From Oxobacter pfennigii (GTDB lineage: Bacteria > Bacillota > Clostridia > Clostridiales > Oxobacteraceae): 64,000 bases of DNA. Positions 46,579 to 54,403 of the stretch are shown piece by piece; positions within the stretch are counted from its first letter, which is position 1; the number at the start of each line of letters is the position of its first letter. Both the position numbers and the translations under genes were made by a program. Below the pieces are notes generated by a model. That model searched no databases. It was given only the letters and a program-made list of their open reading frames with translations, and had not been told where the DNA came from. The DNA lies in NCBI RefSeq assembly GCF_001317355.1, contig NZ_LKET01000032.1, positions 1-64,000 on the forward strand, read 5' to 3'.

Positions 46579-48117
46579 TTACATACCGCTCTCCCAGTAT
46601 TTTCTATCCATGCTCCTGTACTGTATAGCTTCTGCTATATGGCTGGTATTAATATTTTCTTCACCTTCAATATCCGCAATAGTTCTCGCAACTTTGAGTA
46701 TTTTATTATATGCCCGGGCGCTTAAGCCCAATCTTTCAAATACCGACTTCATCATTTTCTTTGATTCATCGTTTATTTTGCAGTATTTCTTTATCATAGC
46801 AGCGCTTAATTGTGCATTGCAGTAAATATTATAGTCCTTATACCTCTTAAGCTGCCTCTTTCTTGCCTCATTTACCCTTTTGCGTATTATATCAGAGCTC
46901 TCTCCTGCTGCTTCTGTTTCCAAATCATCATATTTTACGGGGTATACTTCAATATGTATATCTATCCTGTCCAAAAGGGGACCCGAAATCTTCCCTAAGT
47001 ATTTTCTTATAGACACAGGATTGCAGGTGCACTCCCTTACAGGATCATTAAAAAAGCCGCAGGGACAGGGATTCATAGACGCTATCAGCATAAATGATGA
47101 AGGGAATGTTAAACTTCCGTTCACCCTTGATACATTTACCCTGCCATCTTCGATAGGCTGCCTTAATACCTCCAGTGCATCTCTGTGAAACTCCGGAAGC
47201 TCATCTAAAAAAAGCACGCCGTTATGTGCTAAAGATACTTCTCCCGGACGCGGAACCTTACCTCCACCTACCAAGGAAATTGAAGTTATGGTATGGTGGG
47301 GAGAGCGAAAGGGCCTGTTATCGACAATTCCGTTTTCCGGGTCAAGGTACCCGGTTATACTGTAGATTTTAGTTATTTCAATAGCTTCTTCCCTTGACAT
47401 ATCGGGAAGTATTCCCGGAAGCCTTTGAGCCAGCATTGTTTTTCCCGAGCCCGGCGGTCCAATCATTACAATATTGTGCCCACCGGCTGCAGCGATCTCA
47501 AGGGCCCGCTTTGCGCTTTCCTGACCCTTTATATCCAAAAAATCATCATAAAACCTAAGCTGTGAATTATAGATATTTTTCTCAGGTTCATAAGGCAGGC
47601 ATCCCGTTGGATTATTTAAAATTTCTATGGCTTCTTTAAGAGTTGAAACGGGATAAATTTCAATCCCTTTTACAATAGCCGCTTCGTTGGCATTTTTAAA
47701 AGGCACTATTATTTTTTTATAGCCCTTTCTCTCAGCCTCAGCAGCCATGCATAGAACACCGTTTACCGGCTTTACCCTGCCGTCTAATGACAGCTCTCCT
47801 AGGAATACATAATCGCTTATATCAGACATCAATACCTGGCCCGTTGATGCCAATATGCCTATGGCAATTGGCAGGTCATAGCATGGACCTATTTTTCTGA
47901 CATCAGCCGGTGCAAGGTTCACCGTTATTTTCTTTACCGGATAGTTATAACCGGAATTTCTGATTGATGATCTAACCCTCTCTTTTGATTCCTTTACGGC
48001 AGCATCCGGCAATCCCACAATGGTAAAGCCCGGCAAGCCGTTTGATATATCTGTTTCCACTTCAATAATGAGCCCGTTAATTCCCATAAGGGCGCAGGTA
48101 TACACTTTGCTTATCAT
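46579..48117 (-). CDS. comM: YifB/ComM-family Mg-chelatase-like AAA+ ATPase
   Basis: 512 residues. An N-terminal ChlI/Lon-S5-like domain (LPGFTIVGLPDAAVKES near 30) precedes the AAA+ core with Walker A GPPGSGKTMLAQRLPG near 222 and Walker B LFLDELPEFHRDALEVLRQP near 305. A C-terminal helical domain has SARAYNKILKVARTIAD near 470. In Haemophilus and Vibrio ComM is a helicase that extends branch migration during transformation. GGAGGGG precedes the ATG. The accessory island begins just upstream. Confidence 0.93.
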   Translation of the reverse strand: MISKVYTCALMGINGLIIEVETDISNGLPGFTIVGLPDAAVKESKERVRSSIRNSGYNYPVKKITVNLAPADVRKIGPCYDLPIAIGILASTGQVLMSDISDYVFLGELSLDGRVKPVNGVLCMAAEAERKGYKKIIVPFKNANEAAIVKGIEIYPVSTLKEAIEILNNPTGCLPYEPEKNIYNSQLRFYDDFLDIKGQESAKRALEIAAAGGHNIVMIGPPGSGKTMLAQRLPGILPDMSREEAIEITKIYSITGYLDPENGIVDNRPFRSPHHTITSISLVGGGKVPRPGEVSLAHNGVLFLDELPEFHRDALEVLRQPIEDGRVNVSRVNGSLTFPSSFMLIASMNPCPCGFFNDPVRECTCNPVSIRKYLGKISGPLLDRIDIHIEVYPVKYDDLETEAAGESSDIIRKRVNEARKRQLKRYKDYNIYCNAQLSAAMIKKYCKINDESKKMMKSVFERLGLSARAYNKILKVARTIADIEGEENINTSHIAEAIQYRSMDRKYWESGM

Positions 48118-48410
48118 CTTTGACCCCTCCTGGTCTCATTATTGCCGTTCAAAAGTTATTTAAAACAAAAACAGGGTAGACACGGCTAAAACCCGACAAC
48201 AAAAATATCTTGATCAGGATTAAAAATAAAACAGAAAAGGATATATACTTTGTTTGAAGACATATCCTTTGATAAATTTATTCTTTTTTTGTCAAATCCT
48301 TCTTTAATCTATGCAGATACTTATTTTGCCAAGTTTTTCATCATTCTAGGATGTTTTTAGTAATTTTATTATTAACTTTGCTTAAATACTAATTTTGCAA
48401 CTAAAAACAG
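48118..48410. other. Spacer between comM and hicA
   Basis: A non-coding spacer. It contains a hairpin AAAGGATAT / ATATCCTTT (48236-48270) and the hicA operator and promoter at its right end. I found no convincing comM promoter. TTGACA near 48292 on the minus strand lacks a -10 at proper spacing. Confidence 0.5.
48236..48270 (-). terminator. Terminator-like hairpin upstream of comM
   Basis: Nine-bp stem with a 17-base loop and, on the minus strand, TCTGTTTTATTTTT. It would stop minus-strand transcripts crossing from yraN and antisense to hicAB before they reach comM. Confidence 0.45.
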
Positions 48411-48440
48411 TTGCATTATTTTATAAATAATGGATATAAT
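48396..48440 (+). promoter_or_regulatory. hicAB promoter with overlapping operator
   Basis: TTGCAT at 48411-48416, an 18-bp spacer, TATAAT at 48435-48440. An inverted repeat TGCAACT (48396-48402), six bases, AGTTGCA (48409-48415) overlaps the -35, the position expected for autorepression by the ribbon-helix-helix domain of HicB. Confidence 0.65.
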
Positions 48441-48455
48441 ATAAATAGGCGGATA

Positions 48456-48710
48456 TTGAGTAAAAAAGAAAAACTGGTAGAGCGCCTATTATCAAAACCA
48501 AAAGACTTTACTTGTGAAGAATTAGTTACTCTACTCGGTTATTTTGAATATAAACAAGTGAATCTTGGCAAAACCAGCGGTTCTAGAATTGCTTTTTCTA
48601 ATAGTGATAAGGATTATATCCGTCTTCACAAGCCTCATCCGACAAATATACTTAAACCATATCAGGTGGAAGATGTTATAACAGCTTTAAAAGAAAGGGG
48701 ATTGTTATGA
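48456..48710 (+). CDS. hicA: HicA-type mRNA interferase toxin
   Basis: Toxin of a type II toxin-antitoxin pair; HicA proteins cut mRNA using a dsRBD-like fold with a catalytic histidine. I place the start at TTG 48456 (84 residues, family size), next to GGCGG. An upstream TTG at 48411 falls in the -35 box and cannot be used. GKTSGSRIAF and IRLHKPHP are the characteristic segments of the COG4226-associated HicA type, and YQVEDVITALKERGLL closes it. It overlaps hicB by four bases. It is on the plus strand, opposite to all neighbours, which indicates acquisition. Confidence 0.85.
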   Translation: MSKKEKLVERLLSKPKDFTCEELVTLLGYFEYKQVNLGKTSGSRIAFSNSDKDYIRLHKPHPTNILKPYQVEDVITALKERGLL

Positions 48711-49039
48711 GCAATTTTATTCATTATCGTGATTATATCGGCAGCGTCGAGTTTTCCGAAGAAGGCGAAATATTTCACGGAAAAGTCATCGGCATAAAAG
48801 ATTTAATTTCATTCGAGGGTGACAGTGTTAAATCTCTTATTGAAGACTTTCACAATGCCGTTGATGAATATTTGGAGTTTTGCGAACAAAATGGCAAATT
48901 GCCGGAAAAACCCTTCAAAGGTACCTTTAATGTTCGTATTCAACCCGAATTACATCGAAAAGCAGTCCTCGCAGCTTCTGCACGCGGTATTTCTCTCAAT
49001 GCTTTTGTTGAGGATGCTATTCGGCACAATGTAAATTAA
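48707..49039 (+). CDS. hicB: HicB-type antitoxin
   Basis: 110 residues. A degenerate RNase H-like HicB fold (DYIGSVEFSEEGEIFHGKVIGI at the start, FHNAVDEYLEFCEQ near 50) is followed by a ribbon-helix-helix DNA-binding tail, FNVRIQPELHRKAVLAASARG, from about residue 72. It neutralises HicA and probably represses the operon through the inverted repeat over the -35. ATG overlaps the hicA stop (ATGA). A terminator follows at 49071. Confidence 0.88.
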   Translation: MSNFIHYRDYIGSVEFSEEGEIFHGKVIGIKDLISFEGDSVKSLIEDFHNAVDEYLEFCEQNGKLPEKPFKGTFNVRIQPELHRKAVLAASARGISLNAFVEDAIRHNVN

Positions 49040-49070
49040 ATTTACTAACAATATATTTGATTTTTTGTAA

Positions 49071-49105
49071 AGCGATGTATATGTTGTTAATCATATGTAC
49101 ATCGT
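49071..49105 (+). terminator. Intrinsic terminator after hicB
   Basis: Plus-strand stem CGATGTATATG / CATATGTACATCG (one bulge) followed by TTTTTCTT. Confidence 0.75.
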
Positions 49106-49132
49106 TTTTCTTATTGCTGTAAAATTATCTTA

Positions 49133-49312
49133 AATCCTCCTTTAAAAGTCCGTAAACCGGCACATCAAAACATGTGCCGTCCGGGAGTTCTGCATGTCTG
49201 TGAAAAACACCTTCGCAAATAAGTCCAAAAGTTATTCACTGCAAGATCAAACCGGTATTGTTATGTTAGAGATAGGCGTTGTCACGCAAGGGATGACGCC
49301 TATCTTTATACT
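49133..49312. other. Non-coding stretch with two strong inverted repeats
   Basis: CGGCACAT-CAAAAC-ATGTGCCG lies near 49157-49179, and AGATAGGCGT / ACGCCTATCT with a 16-base loop near 49269-49304. Neither has a good T run. They could be transposon-end or terminator remnants in the decayed island. No gene is supported. Confidence 0.45.
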
Positions 49313-49688
49313 TTACGAATGCCCAATTGGAACATCAATATGCCCATTCGCAACACATACGCCATTTTTTATGATGTAGCACTCAACATAATGCGATCCA
49401 AAAAAAGTGGTTGATTCTTTTCTTTCGGGTAAATTGGTTTTCAGGAGATCCCCTCTGATACAGTTTCTTCTTTCGGCTTCAGGGCCAACGTTTCGAACCT
49501 TCCACCAGATATCATATGGTTTTGGCACATTACATTCTTTTATATAGAATTTCAGGCTCAAATTATGGGGAAGGAGCTCGGGGCTGTTCTAAAACCATCT
49601 CCAGTCGCTTCACAATCAATTTCAACTTCATAAATCTCATTGATATTGACCTCGTCTTCGATAAATTCTTCAATATTTGAAAAGGCAA
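49313..49688 (-). pseudogene. Remnant of a CD-NTase-associated AGS-C sensor domain protein
   Basis: The last 82 codons read YDIWWKVRNVGPEA, then RRN, an RGD segment, and HYVECYIIKNGVCVA, which is the pattern of the AGS-C domain (adenylyl/guanylyl and SMODS C-terminal sensor) at the end of many CBASS nucleotidyltransferases. Upstream, after a frameshift and an in-frame stop near 49590-49600, another frame continues the domain (NIEEFIEDEVNINEIYEVEIDCEATGDGFR in two parts). The SMODS nucleotidyltransferase domain is absent; the reading runs into a GNAT remnant at about 49688. The gene is therefore a truncated, frameshifted relic. Assignment rests on motif recall, not on a search. Confidence 0.6.
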
Positions 49689-49885
49689 CCTTCGGGTTTA
49701 AAGCCTATACGCTCATATAGTTTGGTCGCATTTTCATTGAAGGAAAACCCCCAAGGTAAACTCTGTGCATGTTCATTTCAAGGAAGGCAAAGTCTGTACT
49801 TCCCGGCCATACATCGATATCCCGTATAGCTATTCTTATCAATCCGCATAAAGAGATATCCGGTGAATAATGGTATCTTTCATTT
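49689..49885 (-). pseudogene. Frameshifted, internally deleted GNAT acetyltransferase
   Basis: Minus-strand reading from about 49885 gives HYSPDISLCGLIRIAIRDID, then FLEMNMHRVYLG. At a run of five G (49748-49752) the frame changes to FSFNENATKLYERIGFKPEG, the GNAT acetyl-CoA-binding tail. The central helix region between IRDID and MHRVYLG is missing, and the C-terminus is cut where the AGS-C remnant begins. This shows at least one deletion and one frameshift. Confidence 0.6.
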
Positions 49886-49896
49886 TCCTTTTCTAA

Positions 49897-50277
49897 TTAC
49901 ATAGTGAAATCTATCTGAAAAGCGTCTTTTATGAGTCTTAAATACTTTACTTCATTGTCGCTTAAAATTACTTCCACAACGTCAAATCTGAAATTTTCGT
50001 CATTGAGCCTTTTTTTTGCAATGTAGAGCATAGCCATTCTGGCAATGCGGCACTGCTTGTTTAAGGTCACAGCTTCGCTGGGCAAACCCCATTTTTCGTC
50101 CCTTCTGGTTTTTACCTCTATAAAAGCAATATAGTCATTATCACGGGCAATTATATCAATTTCTCCGTATTTAGTACTGAAATTTTTTTCAAGTATTACA
50201 TAGCCGTTTTGTATAAGATAGTTAAGAGCTGCAGTTTCGCCAAGATTTCCTTTTTCCCTTTTAGAAATCATTAACAT
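49897..50277 (-). CDS. YraN-family endonuclease-like protein
   Basis: A 126-residue UPF0102 protein with the Holliday-junction-resolvase-like fold: GETAALNYLIQNGY near residue 12, the catalytic-type GEIDIIARDNDYIAFIEVKTRR near 38-60. The GEID and EVK residues are the PD-(D/E)xK core. A role in DNA processing is inferred; the family function is undefined. Between rnhB and comM in most genomes; here the accessory island separates it from comM. Confidence 0.9.
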   Translation of the reverse strand: MLMISKREKGNLGETAALNYLIQNGYVILEKNFSTKYGEIDIIARDNDYIAFIEVKTRRDEKWGLPSEAVTLNKQCRIARMAMLYIAKKRLNDENFRFDVVEVILSDNEVKYLRLIKDAFQIDFTM

Positions 50278-50323
50278 TTACTCTCCTCTCTTTTTTGGCC
50301 GGACTTTAAAACTAAGGAATTTT

Positions 50324-51097
50324 TTAAACAAAGGAGCCTATAAAGGACCTTCTATGTATATTGCATGGACCATGTTTTTTTATGGCATCTATGTGGTCTT
50401 GGGTACCATAGCCCTTGTTGCTTATGAAATTATAATGAGGAAATAATTCATGGTATTTATCCATTACAGTGTCACGCTCCACCTTTGCTACTATGGAAGC
50501 GGCTGCAATGGAAAAGGATTTAGCATCCCCCTTTATGATGGGTACCTGAAAAATATCAACATCAGGTATTTTTACAGCATCTATCAATAGCACATCAGGT
50601 TTTATACTTAATCCTTCTACGGCTTGTTTCATTGCTTTGAAGGTGGCTTTTAATATATTTACTTCATCAATTGTTTTTTCATCACAATAGCCTGTGGAAT
50701 AGCATACAGCCTTCTCCTTTATTTCTTCGTATAATAGGCTGCGTTTTTGGGGGGATAATTTTTTAGAATCATTTATCCCTTTTATAACACATTCGATTGG
50801 GAGAATTACCGCCGATGCATATACTGGCCCGGCTAAAGGGCCTCGTCCCACCTCGTCTATGCCTGCAATATATCTTGCTCCCCTTTTTATGTATTGGTAT
50901 TCAAAACTTTTCATGATTTCAAGTCTTTCAATTTCTTTTCTGTCCCTGTCTTCTTTTTTAGAAAGCTTGATTAATAAATTCTGTACCGCACTTCTGGTAT
51001 CCATTTTCAATATTTCAATTAATTCTTTTCTTCTCTCAGCATCGGAATTTTCAATATGCGTAGTTATTTCTTTGATAGTCAATTTTGCAATGTCCAT
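50324..51097 (-). CDS. rnhB: Ribonuclease HII
   Basis: Removes ribonucleotides from DNA and RNA primers. 257 residues. AGIDEVGRGPLAGPVYASAV near residue 80 holds the Asp-Glu catalytic pair; LLIDAVKIP near 163 gives another aspartate, and GDAKSFSIAAASIVAKVERD follows. An N-terminal extension of about 70 residues is typical of Firmicutes RNase HII. GAGGGG precedes the ATG. Confidence 0.96.
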   Translation of the reverse strand: MDIAKLTIKEITTHIENSDAERRKELIEILKMDTRSAVQNLLIKLSKKEDRDRKEIERLEIMKSFEYQYIKRGARYIAGIDEVGRGPLAGPVYASAVILPIECVIKGINDSKKLSPQKRSLLYEEIKEKAVCYSTGYCDEKTIDEVNILKATFKAMKQAVEGLSIKPDVLLIDAVKIPDVDIFQVPIIKGDAKSFSIAAASIVAKVERDTVMDKYHELFPHYNFISNKGYGTQDHIDAIKKHGPCNIHRRSFIGSFV

Positions 51098-51122
51098 ATA
51101 AACCCCTCATAAAATATAAATA

Positions 51123-51965
51123 TTAAGGCATCTCCAAAGATATCCTGCCTAGCTTTCCTCCTCTGTACTCATCCAATATTATGTTGGCGGTTCTCTCACG
51201 GTCCACCTGTCCGCCCTGTATTATGCAGCCTCTGTTTTTTCCGATTTTATCTAAAATGTCCGCTTCTTCCCCTTCCAAATCATCAAGCTTGTATCTTGAT
51301 TTCAAACTATCTGGAGAGATCAGTTTAATCTTTTCAATGAATTTTATGGATATTTCGATAATATCCATAATTTCATCCCTTATGGCTCCTGTAAATGCCA
51401 GGTTAAAGCCCACTTCCTCATCCTCAAACTTAGGCCATAATATTCCCGGAGTATCCATAAGTTCAAGATTACTGCCTATTTTTATCCACTGCTTTCCTTT
51501 GGTAACCCCCGGCCTATCCCCTGTCTTGGTGCTGGCTTTTCCCGCCAGGCGGTTTATAAGGGAGGACTTTCCCACGTTTGGGATTCCTGCAATCAAGGCT
51601 CTTACAGGCTTTGAAATAATACCCTTTGCCTTTAATCGTGCATTTCTTTCCTGAAACATATCATTTATGGCTTTGGTCAGTTCTTTTTGCCCGCTGCCTG
51701 TAAGTGAATTAATCTCCAGGCATTGAAGATTAAGGTTTTTATAATAGTTAATCCACTGCTTATTTATATTACTGTCGGCCAAATCGCTTTTATTTAAAAG
51801 TACAATCCTTGGCTTATTGCCGCATATGCTGTCAATGTCCGGATTTTTGCTGCTCTTTGGTATTCTTGCGTCCAGTAATTCAATTACCAGTTCCACCTGC
51901 TTTAAGGATTCCGCCATTTGGCGCTTTGCTTTTGTCATATGACCGGGATACCATTGTATGTTCAT
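51123..51965 (-). CDS. rbgA: Ribosome biogenesis GTPase A (RbgA/YlqF)
   Basis: Circularly permuted GTPase for late 50S assembly. 280 residues. Motif order is G4 NKSDLAD near 57, G1 GIPNVGKSSLINRL near 128, G3 DTPGILWPK near 174, which is the YlqF order. The N-terminal WYPGHMTKAKRQ is diagnostic. Next to rplS and rnhB. Confidence 0.96.
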   Translation of the reverse strand: MNIQWYPGHMTKAKRQMAESLKQVELVIELLDARIPKSSKNPDIDSICGNKPRIVLLNKSDLADSNINKQWINYYKNLNLQCLEINSLTGSGQKELTKAINDMFQERNARLKAKGIISKPVRALIAGIPNVGKSSLINRLAGKASTKTGDRPGVTKGKQWIKIGSNLELMDTPGILWPKFEDEEVGFNLAFTGAIRDEIMDIIEISIKFIEKIKLISPDSLKSRYKLDDLEGEEADILDKIGKNRGCIIQGGQVDRERTANIILDEYRGGKLGRISLEMP

Positions 51966-52027
51966 ATCATCACCCTGACTTATTCTTTAGTTGTTTTATA
52001 TGTAATTATATCCATATCCATAATAAT

Positions 52028-52055
52028 ATAAAAGGGACTGCATTTACAGTCCCTT
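52028..52055 (-). terminator. Intrinsic terminator after rplS
   Basis: Minus-strand perfect nine-bp stem AAGGGACTG / CAGTCCCTT with a six-base loop, then TTTATATT. Confidence 0.82.
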
Positions 52056-52062
52056 CTTTTAA

Positions 52063-52410
52063 TTATCTGAATACCTTTTCTTTAACTTTAGCAGACTTTC
52101 CAACTCTTTCTCTCAAGTAGTAGAGTTTGGCTCTTCTTGCTTTACCTCTTCTTGTAACTTCAATACCCTGTATAATGGGAGAGTGAATTGGAAAAGTTTT
52201 TTCCACACCTACTCCGTAGGATATTTTTCTTACAGTGAAAGTTTCTCTTAATCCGCCGTTCTGTTTCTTAATAACAGTGCCGTCGAATACCTGAATTCTT
52301 TCCCTGTTACCTTCCTTTACTTTAAGGCTTACTTTTACGGAGTCTCCAATAGCAAATTCAGGGATATCTGTCTTAAGCTGCTGAGCTTCGATTTCTCTGA
52401 TTAAATCCAT
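52063..52410 (-). CDS. rplS: 50S ribosomal protein L19
   Basis: 115-residue L19. [26 protein letters not shown] near residues 23-48, [15 protein letters not shown] near 60 and the C-terminal [18 protein letters not shown] are the family motifs. It has its own promoter and a conserved-type leader, so it can be expressed apart from trmD. Confidence 0.98.
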   Translation of the reverse strand: MDLIREIEAQQLKTDIPEFAIGDSVKVSLKVKEGNRERIQVFDGTVIKKQNGGLRETFTVRKISYGVGVEKTFPIHSPIIQGIEVTRRGKARRAKLYYLRERVGKSAKVKEKVFR

Positions 52411-52424
52411 ATATGTTCCCTCCC

Positions 52425-52485
52425 TCCATCATAGACGTTCATTCCGGTAACCTCACCGCAGAGGACCGCCCGTAATCAAACACGT
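52425..52485 (-). promoter_or_regulatory. L19 leader RNA (likely)
   Basis: The leader between the promoter and rplS contains GGTCCTC, TGCGGT, GAGGTTACC forming a GGT.CCTC / GAGG.ACC hairpin, with flanking AACGT repeats near its ends. The position and sequence resemble the known Firmicutes L19 leader element, to which L19 is thought to bind. Confidence 0.55.
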
Positions 52486-52489
52486 TGAT

Positions 52490-52518
52490 ATTATAGCATA
52501 ACAATTTTCCATATGCAA
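52490..52518 (-). promoter_or_regulatory. Sigma-A-type promoter for rplS
   Basis: TTGCAT at 52513-52518, a 17-bp spacer, TATAAT at 52490-52495 (minus strand). Confidence 0.75.
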
Positions 52519-52521
52519 TAA

Positions 52522-53259
52522 CTAAATATCCTGCTCTTCATTTTCTATATCCAAAAGCATCTTTTTATCTTTATCTGAAAGCTTGCCGTAATCTATTAAA
52601 TCCGGCCTTAATCTGTAAGTTTTCTTGAGCGATTGATACCTTCTCCATTTATTAACGTTTTCATGATGGCCGCTTAATAATACTTCCGGCACCTTCATGT
52701 CTCTGTAAATTTCCGGGCGGGTGTATTGAGGATATTCTAAGAGTCCGTCAAAAAAGGACTCCTCCTCATAGCTCTCCTTTGAGCTTAAAACCCCGGGTAC
52801 CATTCTGGACACGCTGTCTATTACAACCATTGCTGCCAGCTCTCCGCCGGTTATTACATAATCACCTATGGAAACTTGGCAGTCAATCAAAGTCATAATT
52901 CTCTCATCAATTCCTTCATAATGTCCGCATATAAATATAAGCTCTTCCTCTTTTGCCAATTCCTTTGCGGTGCCTTGGTTAAATTTTTCCCCTCCGGGAG
53001 TCATCAATATGGTTCGGGGCTTTTTTATTTTATCCCTGCAAATATGTTCCATGGCACGGTAAATGGGGTCGGCCATCATCACCATTCCCGAGCCTCCGCC
53101 GTAGGGGTAGTCGTCCACCCTGTTGTGCTTATCCAATGTAAAGTCCCGGATATTGTATAAATTTATTTTGATTATATCTTTATCCCTGGCTCTTTTTATT
53201 ATACTGTATTCTAATGGTGAAAACATTTCCGGAAACAATGTCAATATATCTATTACCAT
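52522..53259 (-). CDS. trmD: tRNA (guanine-N1-)-methyltransferase
   Basis: Forms m1G37 next to the anticodon. The 245-residue knotted SPOUT protein has LTLFPEMF at the start, YGGGSGMVMMADPI near 55, CGHYEGIDERI near 112 and the knot region SIGDYVITGGELAAMVVIDSV near 130. Its ATG overlaps the rimM stop (TAATG). Confidence 0.97.
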   Translation of the reverse strand: MVIDILTLFPEMFSPLEYSIIKRARDKDIIKINLYNIRDFTLDKHNRVDDYPYGGGSGMVMMADPIYRAMEHICRDKIKKPRTILMTPGGEKFNQGTAKELAKEEELIFICGHYEGIDERIMTLIDCQVSIGDYVITGGELAAMVVIDSVSRMVPGVLSSKESYEEESFFDGLLEYPQYTRPEIYRDMKVPEVLLSGHHENVNKWRRYQSLKKTYRLRPDLIDYGKLSDKDKKMLLDIENEEQDI

Positions 53260-53747
53260 TATTCCATCAATCCTTCCGGAAGCTCTACTTCCATTTTTCC
53301 TTCATTTATATTAATCTCCTTTACAACGGATTTTAAGGCAGGTATAAGTATTTCCCTATCTTTGTCCTTTACAATGTATACATCATTGCTTCCCGTTGTA
53401 AGAATATCTATTATCTTTCCTAAAAAAACATCCTTTTCATAGACAGACAAGTTTATGAGATCTGATACGAAATAGCTCCCTTTAGGAAGCTTTATGGCAT
53501 TGGCCCTGTCAATTAAAATATAATTATCCTTAAGTGTTTCTGACTTGCTCATATCATCATAGCCCATGAATTTTATCAGTACGAAATTCTTATGATATTT
53601 TACTTGCTCAATTTCAAGCTTAACAAGCTTTTCATCATCCAAAAAGACAAAATTCAAATCATCAAAGCGGTTAATATCCTCTGTAAGAGGTATAACTCTT
53701 ACTTCCCCTTTTATTCCCTGAGTATTTACAATTTTGCCTATTCTCAT
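53259..53747 (-). CDS. rimM: 16S rRNA processing protein RimM
   Basis: Binds S19 and helps mature the 30S head. MRIGKIVNTQGIKGEVRVIPLTED is the N-terminal reductase-like pattern, and a PRC-barrel follows with LINLSVYEKDVFLGKIIDI near residue 95. I start at ATG 53747 (162 residues), which fits homologues, although its ribosome binding site is weak; in-frame TTG/GTG codons up to 53771 lie nearer to AGAGGA. It is preceded by the 20-bp palindromic element. Confidence 0.92.
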   Translation of the reverse strand: MRIGKIVNTQGIKGEVRVIPLTEDINRFDDLNFVFLDDEKLVKLEIEQVKYHKNFVLIKFMGYDDMSKSETLKDNYILIDRANAIKLPKGSYFVSDLINLSVYEKDVFLGKIIDILTTGSNDVYIVKDKDREILIPALKSVVKEININEGKMEVELPEGLME

Positions 53748-53789
53748 GTATTCTACCAAAATAAACACCAATCCTCTAAATTACAATTA

Positions 53790-53817
53790 ATTAAATTGCG
53801 CCCATGCTGGGCCCACG
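53790..53817 (-). promoter_or_regulatory. 20-bp palindromic element plus -10-like box before rimM
   Basis: 53798-53817 carries GCCCA-TGC-TGGGC between GC and CCACG, identical to 7411-7430 except for one base. TTTAAT lies two bases further on the minus strand (53790-53795), the same spacing as before recX. It directly follows the khpA terminator. Confidence 0.5.
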
Positions 53818-53825
53818 TAATGAGT

Positions 53826-53856
53826 AAAAAGGATTAGGATGCCCTAACCCTTTTTT
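53826..53856 (-). terminator. Intrinsic terminator after khpA
   Basis: Minus-strand stem AAAAAGGGTTAGG / CCTAATCCTTTTT with a GCAT loop and one mismatch, immediately after the khpA stop. It isolates ylxM-ffh-rpsP-khpA from rimM-trmD. Confidence 0.78.
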
Positions 53857-53857
53857 A

Positions 53858-54085
53858 CTATATTATTTCCACCACAACCCTCTTGTTTTCCTTGGTTGCA
53901 GCAGCTTTTACGACAGTCCTTATTGCTTTAGCAATTCTGCCCTGTTTGCCTATTACTTTTCCCATATCATCCGGCGCAACCCTGAGCTCAAGAATAACAG
54001 ACTGTTCCCCGGCAATCTCACTAACTTGGACCTCGTCAGGGCTGTCAACAAGAGATTTTGCTATTATTTCAACTAGTTCTCTCAA
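53858..54085 (-). CDS. khpA: KH-domain RNA-binding protein KhpA
   Basis: A 75-residue single KH domain protein that works with KhpB (Jag) in RNA binding and cell elongation control. The GxxG loop is in [13 protein letters not shown] near residue 45. Start TTG 54085 with GGGGGTG upstream gives the family length; the longer frame to 54106 overlaps rpsP's end region and lacks a site. Standard position between rpsP and rimM. Confidence 0.94.
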   Translation of the reverse strand: MRELVEIIAKSLVDSPDEVQVSEIAGEQSVILELRVAPDDMGKVIGKQGRIAKAIRTVVKAAATKENKRVVVEII

Positions 54086-54109
54086 TATTTTACACCCCCA
54101 GTTCAAGTA

Positions 54110-54364
54110 TTATACGTTTGTATCTATAATACCGGCTCTCTTTAATAAGCTCTTAACGGTATCAGACGGCTGTGCACCCTTTTTAAGCCAATCCTTTGCC
54201 TTTTCTCCATCTATGTTGATAGTTGCAGGCTCTGTAATTGGGTTATAGTATCCTAATTCTTCAATGAATCTTCCATCCCTTGGGAATCTTGAATCTGCTA
54301 CAACCACCCTGTAAAAAGGCGCCTTTTTAGCTCCCATTCTTCTAAGTCTTATCTTAACTGCCAC
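54110..54364 (-). CDS. rpsP: 30S ribosomal protein S16
   Basis: 84-residue S16: [24 protein letters not shown] at the N-terminus and [10 protein letters not shown] near 35. The start is GTG 54364, preceded by AAGGAGGTGAGGCAA; a GTG three codons upstream falls in the ribosome binding site. Lies between ffh and khpA. Confidence 0.97.
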   Translation of the reverse strand: MAVKIRLRRMGAKKAPFYRVVVADSRFPRDGRFIEELGYYNPITEPATINIDGEKAKDWLKKGAQPSDTVKSLLKRAGIIDTNV

Positions 54365-54403
54365 TTGCCTCACCTCCTTCTTATGATTAGCATATTTTAA
54401 GCA

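Noticed and set aside
49194-49379. Plus-strand 61-codon ORF in the island
   Set aside because: Crosses the inverted repeats and runs antisense to the AGS-C relic; no ribosome binding site and no motif.
48118-49896. Intact CBASS or other new defence operon
   Set aside because: Only hicAB is intact. The AGS-C and GNAT pieces are frameshifted and truncated, and no nucleotidyltransferase or effector is present.
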